A stretch of DNA of 64,000 nt from Oxalicibacterium solurbis. Lineage in GTDB: Bacteria; Pseudomonadota; Gammaproteobacteria; Burkholderiales; Burkholderiaceae_D. A program made the translations under genes and the position numbers. Below, one piece after another: positions 43,453-51,388 of the stretch (positions are counted from its first letter, which is position 1; each line of letters starts with the position of its first letter). The notes under the pieces were generated by a model, which did no database searches, had not been told where the DNA came from, and worked only from the letters and a program-made list of their open reading frames with translations. The stretch lies in NCBI RefSeq assembly GCF_014635845.1, contig NZ_BMDP01000001.1:558001-622000 (forward strand), read 5' to 3'.

Positions 43453-44139
43453 ATGACCGTCACCCAAGACCTCTCCTTCGTCCATCTCATCACCAACGCC
43501 TCGGTGCTCGTGCAGCTCGTCATGGTGCTTCTGCTCGGCGTCTCCGTCATGAGCTGGACCTACATCTTCCGCAAGATGTTCACGATCAAGAATGCACAAG
43601 CGCAGACCGAGGAATTCGAACGCGCCTTCTGGTCCGGCGGCAACCTGAACGCGCTATATGCCGAAGCCACGTCATCGCGCCGCCGCAGCGACAATGGTGC
43701 ACTGGAGCGCATCTTCGAATCCGGCATGAGCGAATTCAACAAGGCGCGCGCCTCGACCGATACGCTCAATGCCAGCGCCCGCCTCGACGGCGCCCGCCGC
43801 GCGATGCGCGCCGCCTACCAGCGCGAAATGGATGCGCTGGAATCGCACCTTGCCTTTCTGGCCTCGGTCGGTTCGGTCTCGCCTTATGTCGGCCTGTTCG
43901 GTACGGTCTGGGGCATCATGAACGCCTTCCGCGGCCTGGCCAACGTGCAGTCGGCCACGCTGGCGGCCGTCGCACCCGGCATCGCCGAAGCGCTGATCGC
44001 CACCGCGATCGGCCTGTTCGCCGCGATCCCGGCCGTAGTCGCCTACAACCGCTATTCGCACGACATCGACCGGCTCTCGATCCGCTTCGAGACCTTCGTC
44101 GAGGAATTCCTGAACATCCTGCAGCGGCAGGCGCGGTAA
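43453..44139 (+). CDS. tolQ: Tol-Pal system protein TolQ
   Basis: 228-residue MotA/TolQ/ExbB protein with three spans, forming the proton channel with TolR that energises outer-membrane constriction at division. Span 2/3 region SVSPYVGLFGTVWGIMNAFRGL and ATAIGLFAAIPAVVAYNR are conserved (parts quoted). The ATG of MTVTQDLSFVHL is preferred to an upstream frame of low-complexity residues. Confidence 0.96.
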   Translation: MTVTQDLSFVHLITNASVLVQLVMVLLLGVSVMSWTYIFRKMFTIKNAQAQTEEFERAFWSGGNLNALYAEATSSRRRSDNGALERIFESGMSEFNKARASTDTLNASARLDGARRAMRAAYQREMDALESHLAFLASVGSVSPYVGLFGTVWGIMNAFRGLANVQSATLAAVAPGIAEALIATAIGLFAAIPAVVAYNRYSHDIDRLSIRFETFVEEFLNILQRQAR

Positions 44140-44148
44140 GGAGCGGCC

Positions 44149-44586
44149 ATGTCACTTTCCTCCGGAGGCCTGCGCGGCGGACGCACACGCAAATTCAAGT
44201 CGGAAATCAACGTCGTCCCCTACATCGACGTGATGCTGGTGCTGCTGATCATCTTCATGGTCTCCGCCCCAATGAAGGATCCGGGCGAGATCCAGCTGCC
44301 GAACGCCGCACAATCGACGCAGCCGCCGACCGAATACATCCGCATCGACCTGAAGCCGGATGCATCGGCAACCATGGTGATCGCCGGCGGCAAGGGCGCG
44401 CCACGCAAGGAAACCGCCTCCAACCGTGCCGAGCTTGCGCAAAAACTGCAGGCACTGCACGCCGACCATCCCGAGATGCCCGTCATGATCGCCGCCGACA
44501 AGGAGATCAAGTACGACGAAGTGATCCAGGCCATCTCGGAAGCAAAAAAAATTGGAATCGATCGTGTCGGACTCGCTACCCGATGA
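44149..44586 (+). CDS. tolR: Tol-Pal system protein TolR
   Basis: 145-residue ExbD/TolR protein: cytoplasmic start, one span with the key Asp in VVPYIDVMLVLLIIFMV, then a periplasmic domain ending AKKIGIDRVGLAT. Nine bases after tolQ. Confidence 0.95.
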   Translation: MSLSSGGLRGGRTRKFKSEINVVPYIDVMLVLLIIFMVSAPMKDPGEIQLPNAAQSTQPPTEYIRIDLKPDASATMVIAGGKGAPRKETASNRAELAQKLQALHADHPEMPVMIAADKEIKYDEVIQAISEAKKIGIDRVGLATR

Positions 44587-44608
44587 ACTGACTCGATGAA
44601 CTGCCTTC

Positions 44609-45481
44609 ATGACTGACCGCGACAAGCCTTACTCCGTACCGAAAGAACCCGGCCGCTGGCGTGCCATCACGCTGGCCGCCGCCGTCCATTTCGCATTGCT
44701 GCTGTTCTTCTGGATCGGCATCGACTGGCAGAGCGAAACGCCGCAAGCCATCAAGGCCGAGATCTGGGACATGCAGGCGCGCGAAGCCGCGCCGCTGCCG
44801 CCCGCACCGGAACCAAAGCCGGAACCCAAACCCGAACCGAAACCGGTCGTGAAGGAAACGCCGAAACCGGAACCCAAGCCGGTGACGCCGCCTCCACCGA
44901 AAGTCGATATCGCGCTGGAACAGGAAAAAAAGCGCAAGGAACAGGAACGCAAGGATCAGCTCGCCAAGCAGGAAAAACTCGAAAAAGAGAAGAAACAGAA
45001 GGAAGAGCAGGAGCGCAAGCTGGCCGAGGAAAAGAAAAAGGCTGACGAAAAGAAAAAAGCCGAGCTGGAGAAAAAGAAAAAGCAGGACGCGATTGACGCC
45101 AAGCTGCGCGAGCAGGCGCGCGCCGAGGAAATGAAGCGTCTGAGTGGCGCCGTCGGCAGCGGCGGCACCGGCCAGGCCGCGAAGTCGACCGGCAGCGGCC
45201 GCGCCGACGCCAGCTACATGCAAAAGATCGCTGCGATAATTCGCAACAACACGACATTCAACGTGCCGGAAAACCTGAACGGGAATCCTGCGGTGGAATT
45301 CGATGTCGAACTGCTGCCCGACGGTTCGCTGCGCGGCCTTACCATGCGCAAATCGTCCGGCATTCCCGGTTTCGACGAGGCGGTCAAGCGCGCAATCGAA
45401 CGTTCGCAACCTTTCCCTAAAGACCAGTCGGGCAACAGACCCAGCCGTCTGACCGTTGTTCACAAACCCAAAGACCAGTGA
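44609..45481 (+). CDS. tolA: Tol-Pal system protein TolA
   Basis: 290-residue transperiplasmic protein: one span near residues 18-38, a Pro/Lys/Glu stretch (EPKPEPKPEPKPV), a long Lys/Glu/Ala/Gln helix (about 100-185), and a C-terminal TonB-like domain (NNTTFNVPENLNGNPAVEF onward) that touches Pal/TolB. The repetitive middle is normal for the family. It ends four bases before the preferred tolB ATG. Confidence 0.93.
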   Translation: MTDRDKPYSVPKEPGRWRAITLAAAVHFALLLFFWIGIDWQSETPQAIKAEIWDMQAREAAPLPPAPEPKPEPKPEPKPVVKETPKPEPKPVTPPPPKVDIALEQEKKRKEQERKDQLAKQEKLEKEKKQKEEQERKLAEEKKKADEKKKAELEKKKKQDAIDAKLREQARAEEMKRLSGAVGSGGTGQAAKSTGSGRADASYMQKIAAIIRNNTTFNVPENLNGNPAVEFDVELLPDGSLRGLTMRKSSGIPGFDEAVKRAIERSQPFPKDQSGNRPSRLTVVHKPKDQ

Positions 45482-45486
45482 GACCC

Positions 45487-46782
45487 ATGACACATCTCTC
45501 CATCACACGCATGTTCCCTCGCCTGTTCGCCATCATGGCTGTCCTGGCCGGCCTGCTCGCCGGCAATCTTGCGCATGCACAACTGCGTGTGGAAATCGCT
45601 GGCGTGGGCGCCAACCAGATTCCGATCGCCATCGCCGCCTTCGGCAACGAATCGATCGCACCGCAACAGGTCAGCGCCATCATCAAGGCCGATCTGCAAC
45701 GCAGCGGCTATTTCCGCATCATCGATACGAATGCGGTGCTGACCGAAAATTCGCAGGTCGATCTTGCCGACTGGAAATCGCGCGGCGCGGATGCCGTGGT
45801 GGTCGGCAGCGTGCAGAAACTGGCCGACGGCCGCTTCGATGTCCGCTATCGCCTGTTCGACACGGTCAAGGCTGCGCAACTGTCTTCGCTGGCGCTGGCT
45901 GCACCGTCGCAATTCCTGCGCGTCTCCGCCCACAAGGTCGCCGACGACATCTATGAAAAGCTGACCGGCATTCCCGGCATCTTCGCGACTCGCATCGCTT
46001 ACGTTTCGCGCAACGGCCGCGAATATCATCTGGAAGTCGCGGATTCCGACGGTCAGGGCATGCAGGTCGCCCTGCGCTCGAACGAGCCGATCATCTCGCC
46101 GGCCTGGTCGCCTGACGGCACCAAGGTCGCCTACGTATCGTTCGAAAACCGCAAGCCGGTCGTCTATGTGCAGAATCTGGTCACGCGCCAGCGCAGCGTC
46201 GCCGCCAACTACAAGGGCAGCAATTCGGCACCGGCCTGGTCGCCCGACGGCAGCAAGCTGGCAGTCGCCCTGTCGCGCGGCGGCCTGACGCAAATCTACG
46301 TGGTCAACACCGACGGTACCGGGCTGCGCCGCCTCAGCAATTCGTCCGGTATCGATACCGAGCCGCAATTCTCGGCGGACGGCCAGAGCATCTACTTCAC
46401 CAGCGACCGCAGCGGCGGCCCGCAGATCTACCGCATGAGCGCCAGCGGCGGCGATGCCCGTCGCGTCACCTTCAACGGCAACTACAACATCAGCCCGCGC
46501 ATCTCGTCCGACGGCAAGTCGCTGGCTTACATTTCCCGCCGCGACGGCAAGTTCCAGCTCTATCTTCTGGACCTGACCAACGGCCAGGAACAGCGCCTGT
46601 CCGATACCGTCCAGGATGAATCGCCAAGTTTCGCGCCGAACGGAAAATACCTGCTGTACGCTACCAAATCCGGCGGCCGCGGCACCCTGGGCGTGGTCTC
46701 TGTGGATGGCCGTGTCAAACAGACGCTAACGATGCAGGCAGGCGACATCCAGGAGCCCACTTGGGGCCCGTTTATGAAATAA
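45487..46782 (+). CDS. tolB: Tol-Pal system beta-propeller protein TolB
   Basis: 431-residue periplasmic protein: Sec signal ending LAHAQ, an N-terminal alpha/beta domain (QLRVEIAGVGANQIPIAIAAFG), then a six-bladed WD40-like propeller with repeated SPDGTKVAYVS, SPDGSKLAVALS, SADGQSIYFTSDR motifs. An in-frame GTG at 45478 would overlap the tolA stop; the ATG at 45487 gives a normal signal peptide and I prefer it. Confidence 0.95.
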   Translation: MTHLSITRMFPRLFAIMAVLAGLLAGNLAHAQLRVEIAGVGANQIPIAIAAFGNESIAPQQVSAIIKADLQRSGYFRIIDTNAVLTENSQVDLADWKSRGADAVVVGSVQKLADGRFDVRYRLFDTVKAAQLSSLALAAPSQFLRVSAHKVADDIYEKLTGIPGIFATRIAYVSRNGREYHLEVADSDGQGMQVALRSNEPIISPAWSPDGTKVAYVSFENRKPVVYVQNLVTRQRSVAANYKGSNSAPAWSPDGSKLAVALSRGGLTQIYVVNTDGTGLRRLSNSSGIDTEPQFSADGQSIYFTSDRSGGPQIYRMSASGGDARRVTFNGNYNISPRISSDGKSLAYISRRDGKFQLYLLDLTNGQEQRLSDTVQDESPSFAPNGKYLLYATKSGGRGTLGVVSVDGRVKQTLTMQAGDIQEPTWGPFMK

Positions 46783-46830
46783 TGCGATTGTTTTTCTTAC
46801 ACACAAACACTTCCATTTAAGGGGTACACC

Positions 46831-47328
46831 ATGCGCGCAATTTCTTCCGTTCTGATCCTGTCCAGCGCTATGCTGCTGGCAGCCTGCTCGTCCACCAAAC
46901 TGGACGACAAAGCCCCTGTCGAGGACCGCGCCGGCGCGGATGCCCGATCGGTCGGCACCGTCAACGCTTCCGCCGATCCGCTGAACGATCCGCAAGGCGT
47001 CCTGGCCAAACGCAGCGTCTACTTCGACTTCGACAGCTACTCGGTCAAGGGCGAATATCAGCCGGTCGTCGAGAACCACGCGTCCTACCTGAAATCGCAC
47101 AAGGATCGCAAGGTCATCATCCAAGGCAACACCGACGAACGCGGCGGTGCGGAATACAACCTGGCACTCGGTCAGAAGCGTGCAGAAGCCGTACGCAAAT
47201 CGATGTCGCTGCTGGGCGTAGCGGAGTCGCAGATGGAAGCCGTTTCGCTGGGCAAGGAAAAGCCGAAGGCACTGGGCCACGACGAATCCTCGTGGGCTGA
47301 AAACCGTCGTGCCGACATCGTTTATTAA
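46831..47328 (+). CDS. pal: Peptidoglycan-associated lipoprotein Pal
   Basis: 165-residue outer-membrane lipoprotein. Lipobox LLAACSS with C19; the OmpA-like peptidoglycan-binding domain has VYFDFDSYSVKGEYQPVV and NTDERGGAEYNLALGQKRAEAV (parts). AAGGGG precedes the ATG. Confidence 0.97.
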   Translation: MRAISSVLILSSAMLLAACSSTKLDDKAPVEDRAGADARSVGTVNASADPLNDPQGVLAKRSVYFDFDSYSVKGEYQPVVENHASYLKSHKDRKVIIQGNTDERGGAEYNLALGQKRAEAVRKSMSLLGVAESQMEAVSLGKEKPKALGHDESSWAENRRADIVY

Positions 47329-47340
47329 TCTCTGTTTCCG

Positions 47341-48060
47341 ATGATTAAAAACATCCTTTCTGCGGCCTTCGTGGCCGCATTTTCTTTGGCGTCGCTGTCA
47401 GCGCATGCAGCGCTGTTCGGCGACGACGAGGCACGTCGTGCCATCCTCGAAGTCCGTACCAAGCTGGATACCAAGGCAGATGCTTCCGCCCTGCTCGATC
47501 TCGCCAATCAGAACGAACAGTTGCGCCGCGAAATTGCGCGACTGAACGGACAGATCGAAGTGCTGACCAATGAATTGTCCACTGCACAGCAACGGCAAAA
47601 GGACTTCTATACCGATCTCGACAATCGTCTGCGCAAGCTCGAACCGCAAACCGTGACCGTCGACGGTCAGGATGCGCTGGTCGGCCAGTCCGAACAGAAG
47701 GATTACGACGCTGCGCTCACGCTGTTCAAGGGCGGCGACTACAAGAAGTCCGGTGCTGCCTTCTCCGATTTCATCCAGCGCTATCCGCAATCGGCCTATG
47801 CGCCGTCTGCCCAGTACTGGATCGGCAATGCGCTGTATGCACAACGCGATTATCGTGATGCGATTTCGGCACAACAGACGCTGCTAAAAAAATATCCGGA
47901 CAATCCGAAGGCCGCCGATGCGATGCTGAACATCGCCAGCTCCTACATGGAACTGAAGGACCGCGCCGCAGCGAAAAAGACTTTGCAATCGCTGGTATCG
48001 AAGTATCCGAATGCACCGTCCGCACAGACTGCAAAGGAACGGCTGGATCTGCTCAAGTAA
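47341..48060 (+). CDS. cpoB: Cell division coordinator CpoB (YbgF)
   Basis: 239-residue periplasmic protein that links peptidoglycan synthesis with Tol constriction. Signal peptide (ending SAHAALFG), a coiled-coil trimerisation region (about 45-95: LRREIARLNGQIEVLTNEL, in part), then TPR repeats (DYDAALTLFKGGDYKKSGAAF, DAISAQQTLLKKYPDNPKAA). Last gene of the Tol-Pal operon, 12 bases after pal; a terminator follows. Confidence 0.95.
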   Translation: MIKNILSAAFVAAFSLASLSAHAALFGDDEARRAILEVRTKLDTKADASALLDLANQNEQLRREIARLNGQIEVLTNELSTAQQRQKDFYTDLDNRLRKLEPQTVTVDGQDALVGQSEQKDYDAALTLFKGGDYKKSGAAFSDFIQRYPQSAYAPSAQYWIGNALYAQRDYRDAISAQQTLLKKYPDNPKAADAMLNIASSYMELKDRAAAKKTLQSLVSKYPNAPSAQTAKERLDLLK

Positions 48061-48146
48061 GCGTGGACTTCCTCGCTATCGAGTCACAACAGGGTTCGTA
48101 AAATCGCAACGGAATTCCTGGCGAAATGGATGACAGCAAAATAAAT

Positions 48147-48175
48147 AAATCGCCCTTTGCCGGGCGATTTTGTTT
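48147..48175 (+). terminator. Tol-Pal operon terminator
   Basis: AAATCGCCC (48147-48155) and GGGCGATTT (48162-48170) followed by TGTTTT. Confidence 0.82.
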
Positions 48176-48252
48176 TGGCCAGCATTTTTCCGCTACACAG
48201 AGAAGGCAGCACAAAGGACCGAAAAAGTTTTGAAGAAAAAGTGGGGAGGTGA

Positions 48253-48282
48253 TTGACACCAAGGATATTGCTTCTCTATAAT
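48253..48282 (+). promoter_or_regulatory. Consensus sigma-70 promoter of tRNA-Lys
   Basis: TTGACA (48253-48258) and TATAAT (48277-48282) with an 18-base spacer, 12 bases before the tRNA 5' end. This is the closest match to the sigma-70 consensus in the window. Confidence 0.88.
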
Positions 48283-48293
48283 AGCTGTCTTTC

Positions 48294-48369
48294 GGGTCGT
48301 TAGCTCAGTTGGTAGAGCAGCGGACTTTTAATCCGTTGGTCGCGTGTTCGAGCCACGCACGGCCTACCA
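48294..48369 (+). tRNA. tRNA-Lys (anticodon UUU)
   Basis: A complete 76-base cloverleaf: acceptor GGGTCGT/ACGGCCT, D-arm GCTC..GAGC, anticodon loop CTTTTAA with anticodon TTT at 48327-48329, T-loop GTTCGAGCC, and an encoded CCA at 48367-48369. Single tRNA with its own promoter and terminator. The anticodon reads AAA/AAG lysine codons. Confidence 0.97.
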
Positions 48370-48376
48370 AATACAG

Positions 48377-48407
48377 AGGGTCTGGATCACAAGTCCAGGC
48401 CCTTTTT
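48377..48407 (+). terminator. tRNA-Lys terminator
   Basis: AGGGTCTGGA (48377-48386) and TCCAGGCCCT (48394-48403) pair with one T-G, followed by TTTTG. Confidence 0.85.
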
Positions 48408-48471
48408 GTTTTCACGCATGCCGTTCGTGCATGCCGCATTTCCTCCAGATCGTGCTCCTGCGCTTTCCGAA

Positions 48472-48508
48472 GAGAATTATTCTCAATCCCCGGAATCAGG
48501 ATTAGAAT
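48472..48508 (+). promoter_or_regulatory. Fur-box-like palindrome over a promoter
   Basis: GAGAAT-T-ATTCTC (48472-48484) is a perfect 6-1-6 inverted repeat of the Fur-box form. It overlaps a candidate -35 (TTCTCA, 48480-48485) spaced 17 bases from a -10 (TAGAAT, 48503-48508). The next gene starts at 48540. Iron-responsive repression is a reasonable guess. Confidence 0.5.
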
Positions 48509-48539
48509 GTTTTTCCCACACTTCGGTCGGAGAATCGCA

Positions 48540-48755
48540 ATGAGCGCAGCTACCGTGGAAGAACTGGCACAGGAAGTCACGCGAATGAATCGCGCCATCG
48601 TTCGATGTCTGAACTATCTGGCCGAGGAAATTCCCGAGTCGCGCCGCGGCGATTACATGGTGCTGCTCAACGATGTGCACATCAAGCAGGCCAGACTGGC
48701 AAATGCACTGAACACGGAAGAAGCGCACGGCAAAACCCACGCAGTCGTGCAATAG
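48540..48755 (+). CDS. Small hypothetical protein (71 aa), possibly iron-regulated
   Basis: Unrecognised 71-residue soluble helical protein: MSAATVEELAQEVTRMNRAIV, CLNYLAEEIPESRRGDYMVLL, HIKQARLANALNTEE (parts). One cysteine. The ATG is preceded by CGGAGA. A longer frame reaching back into the tRNA is a shadow. The Fur-box-like site 56 bases upstream suggests an iron or metal stress role, but this is context only. Confidence 0.65.
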   Translation: MSAATVEELAQEVTRMNRAIVRCLNYLAEEIPESRRGDYMVLLNDVHIKQARLANALNTEEAHGKTHAVVQ

Positions 48756-48822
48756 CAACGCTCCAGCCGCTCAGGAATCATTCCTCCTTTCCGTTGTCCG
48801 ACTATGACAAACGGAGGGCTCC

Positions 48823-49074
48823 ATGGCAAACAGGAAAATCACACCGTTCGAAGCCGAAATGCAGCAGCGTTTCGAAGCGCTGGTCGCATGGGCGTTGGAG
48901 AACTGGCCGGACAAGACACGCCCGCTCGCCCACTCCGATTTCGACAAGATCCGGAAGGACCTGGCAGCGCTGGCGGAAGGTGACGCCGACATCGGCGAAC
49001 GCAATGCCGAAATTCCCGAACCATCGGAAAACGGCCCGCAATACGTCAACAGCAATCCCGCCCCTTGGCCCTAA
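48823..49074 (+). CDS. Small hypothetical protein (83 aa)
   Basis: Unrecognised 83-residue soluble protein, acidic with Trp in the first half (FEALVAWALENWPDK), a helix (HSDFDKIRKDLAALAEGD) and a Pro-rich C terminus (EIPEPSENGPQ). GGAGG lies five bases before the ATG, the best evidence that it is real. It is 67 bases after the 71-residue gene, same strand. Confidence 0.65.
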   Translation: MANRKITPFEAEMQQRFEALVAWALENWPDKTRPLAHSDFDKIRKDLAALAEGDADIGERNAEIPEPSENGPQYVNSNPAPWP

Positions 49075-49222
49075 TCCCTGCCCCCACAAAAGTGAACTTT
49101 TAGGCAAGAAAATGCCCTAAAGGAATGCTGTTGCCCGATTCCAATCCGAACGGCAGCACACTCCCCGTCGGGATCAAAGAGAGGCCACCGCACACTTCGT
49201 TCAACTTGAAAGGAAAATCATC

Positions 49223-49357
49223 ATGAAAAAAATCATTTCCCTCATGTGCGTTCTTGCAATGGGTTTTACGCTCACTGCCTGCAACACCGTTCATGGTTTC
49301 GGCAAGGATGTGGAACGGGGCGGTGAAAAAGTGCAGGATGCCGCCAACGGTAATTAA
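49223..49357 (+). CDS. Entericidin-type small lipoprotein
   Basis: 44-residue lipoprotein in the entericidin A/B style: MKKIISLMCVLAMGF signal, lipobox LTAC (C20), then NTVHGFGKDVERGGEKVQDA. The NTxxGxGKDxxxxGxxxxxAA pattern is diagnostic. Entericidins are a small envelope lipoprotein pair linked with stationary-phase lysis in E. coli; here only one member is visible. AAAGGAA precedes the ATG and a perfect terminator follows within 15 bases. Confidence 0.9.
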   Translation: MKKIISLMCVLAMGFTLTACNTVHGFGKDVERGGEKVQDAANGN

Positions 49358-49371
49358 GCCAGCCGAATGTA

Positions 49372-49400
49372 AAAAGGGCGTGACATGGTCACGCCCTTTT
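49372..49400. terminator. Entericidin gene terminator
   Basis: AAAAGGGCGTGAC (49372-49384) and GTCACGCCCTTTT (49388-49400) are perfect 13-base arms with a three-base loop; works on both strands and so may also end the BON gene. Confidence 0.9.
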
Positions 49401-49486
49401 AATTTCTGCAGTTTCACAGCTCGCTTGTAGAGCCAGGCGCATCAGACCTCATATGGCCGATGCGCAGCTAGCTCTGCTTTCGATTT

Positions 49487-49927
49487 TTACTTCTTGATCG
49501 ACAGGTTGTTGACGACGGATTTGACGTCTGCCACTTCACCTGCGATCTTGCCCGCACGATCGATCTGCGCTTGGTTGGAGACTTCGCCCTTCAACGTCAC
49601 CACGCCTTGCGAAGTATCGACGTTCACATCCAACCCCTTGATGTCGGAGTCGGCCAGCAACGCCGTTTTTACCTTGGTCGTGATCACCGTGTCGTCGATA
49701 ACGGCGCCGGCAGACTTGCTTTCCTCTCCTGCAGGAGCCGTATCAGCCGGCATCGGAGATGGCGCAGCCGGTGCGGTTTCCGGTGTCGCGGCAGGCGCAG
49801 CCGGACTGCTGCTGCCCATGGTGTCTGCCGGCGCTTCCGTACGGCGTTCGCAACCGCTTGCAAACAACACAGCCAGCAACGCAGCACCGATGGCGATCTT
49901 CGAATTGTTCGGCAATGTTTTGATCAT
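49487..49927 (-). CDS. BON-domain lipoprotein
   Basis: 146-residue envelope protein. Signal with lipobox LFASGC (lipidated Cys at about 26), an Ala/Pro/Thr-rich linker (about 35-75), then one BON domain: DDTVITTKVKTALLADSDIKG, VDTSQGVVTLKGEVSNQAQ, VADVKSVVNNL. Similar to OsmY/DolP halves; likely binds phospholipid and stabilises the envelope under osmotic stress. Start at MIKTLPNN. About 250 bases separate it from dusA upstream; I see no gene in that gap. Confidence 0.88.
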   Translation of the reverse strand: MIKTLPNNSKIAIGAALLAVLFASGCERRTEAPADTMGSSSPAAPAATPETAPAAPSPMPADTAPAGEESKSAGAVIDDTVITTKVKTALLADSDIKGLDVNVDTSQGVVTLKGEVSNQAQIDRAGKIAGEVADVKSVVNNLSIKK

Positions 49928-50181
49928 GATTTTTCCTTTCTTGGCAAAGAGGATTCTCAAGCCCGAACCGAAATACCCGGCCCGCACATTGAATCGCAAT
50001 CCGATTTGGCCTGATGCAACATGCCCAAAATCAAATCGGTTATCTTCTTGACCACACTTTTTTCAGAAGGTTCGAAAGGAAATTCCGCACGGAGAAACAT
50101 TTGACATGCCGGCGGTAAAACTTACATGGCGCGGAAAATTTTACAGTCAGGAAACACCGTATACGGCAGGAATACTTGGCA

Positions 50182-51198
50182 TCAGGCCGCCAGCGGCTGC
50201 ATTCTCTGTAGGGCTTGCAGCAATAAATCCGGATCGCCCAGCGCAAGCTGCCTGGAATCGGATAAGGTCTGGCGGAAACCACGTGCATGCGGCAAACCGG
50301 ACATCAAGCCCAACATATGGCGCGTGATGCTATTGAGTTTCAATCCACCGCCCTTTTCGCCTTTGCTTCCGTATCGAGCCAGTTGCTCGCGAATATAAGG
50401 AATCATGGCCTGAATCACATCGCTACGCGAACGTGGCGATGCGTCGTCACCGTAATAACGTGCGTCGAATTCCGCCATCAGGTAAGGGTTGTGATAGGCC
50501 TCACGGCCCAACATCACACCATCTACATGCGCCAAATGCGTGTCGACTTCCTGCAATGTCTTGATGCCGCCGTTGACGATGATTTCCAGTTCAGGAAAAT
50601 CCTGTTTCAGCCGATAGGCGAATTCGTAACGCAGCGGAGGAATTTCGCGATTTTCTTTCGGGCTCAAACCTTGCAGGATCGCATTGCGCGCATGGACGAT
50701 AAAGGTTTCGCAACCGGCATCCGCTACCGTACCGACGAAATCACGCATGAAATCGTAGGACGTCACATCATCCACGCCGATACGATGCTTGACAGTGACA
50801 TCGACCTGCACCGCATCACGCATCGCCTTCACGCAATCCGCCACCAGCGTCGACTCTTTCATCAGACAGGCGCCGAATGCGCCCTTCTGCACACGCTCCG
50901 ACGGACAGCCGCAGTTCAGATTGATCTCATCGTAGCCCCACTGCTCGCCCAGCTTTGCGCTCTTTGCCAGATCGGCCGGTTCGCTGCCGCCAAGCTGCAA
51001 TGCAACCGGATGTTCTTCGTCGCTGAAATCCAGATGGCGTGGTACGTCGCCGTGCAGCAGCGCACCGGTCGTCACCATTTCGGTGTAGAGCCAGGTATGG
51101 CGCGTAATCTGCCGATGAAACATGCGGCAATGCCGATCCGTCCAATCCATCATCGGAGCGACGGAAAGGCGGCGCGACAATTTCTTTTCTTGTTTCAT
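50182..51198 (-). CDS. dusA: tRNA-dihydrouridine(20/20a) synthase DusA
   Basis: 338-residue flavin enzyme reducing U20/U20a in tRNA D-loops. TIM-barrel FMN features: RRLSVAPMMDWTDRHCR, NLNCGCPSERVQKGAFGACLM with the catalytic Cys, KHRIGVDD, IVNGGIKT. DusA subtype from the N-terminal MMDWTDRHCRMFHR segment. The ATG at 51196-51198 is chosen because the earlier frame overlaps the opposite gene's start. Divergent from the aminotransferase. Confidence 0.95.
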   Translation of the reverse strand: MKQEKKLSRRLSVAPMMDWTDRHCRMFHRQITRHTWLYTEMVTTGALLHGDVPRHLDFSDEEHPVALQLGGSEPADLAKSAKLGEQWGYDEINLNCGCPSERVQKGAFGACLMKESTLVADCVKAMRDAVQVDVTVKHRIGVDDVTSYDFMRDFVGTVADAGCETFIVHARNAILQGLSPKENREIPPLRYEFAYRLKQDFPELEIIVNGGIKTLQEVDTHLAHVDGVMLGREAYHNPYLMAEFDARYYGDDASPRSRSDVIQAMIPYIREQLARYGSKGEKGGGLKLNSITRHMLGLMSGLPHARGFRQTLSDSRQLALGDPDLLLQALQRMQPLAA

Positions 51199-51292
51199 GC
51201 AACAGATTCCATTCGATAAAACACCATGAACCAGACGGCTCGAGTACAGGCCGAAGTATACGCAAGATGGCCCATCGATGTCGCCTGCCCGC

Positions 51293-51316
51293 TGCAATTT
51301 CAACCCTGTAATTGCA
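51293..51316. promoter_or_regulatory. Inverted repeat between dusA and the aminotransferase gene
   Basis: TGCAATT (51293-51299) and AATTGCA (51310-51316), perfect 7-bp arms with a 10-base spacer, inside a 190-base divergent gap. Size suits a dimeric regulator. No regulator gene is adjacent. Confidence 0.35.
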
Positions 51317-51388
51317 AACTCTGCAACAGTCCCGGAGGCCGTCAAATCATAATAAGATTGTTCATCTTTCCACTTTGCGGCCCATGCA

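Noticed and set aside
44800-45170. Repeat or low-complexity insertion in tolA
   Set aside because: The Pro/Lys and Lys/Glu/Ala stretch is the normal domain II of TolA.
48294-48369. tRNA-Lys as an active island attachment site
   Set aside because: No integrase gene nearby and no repeated copy of the tRNA 3' end seen downstream in the window.
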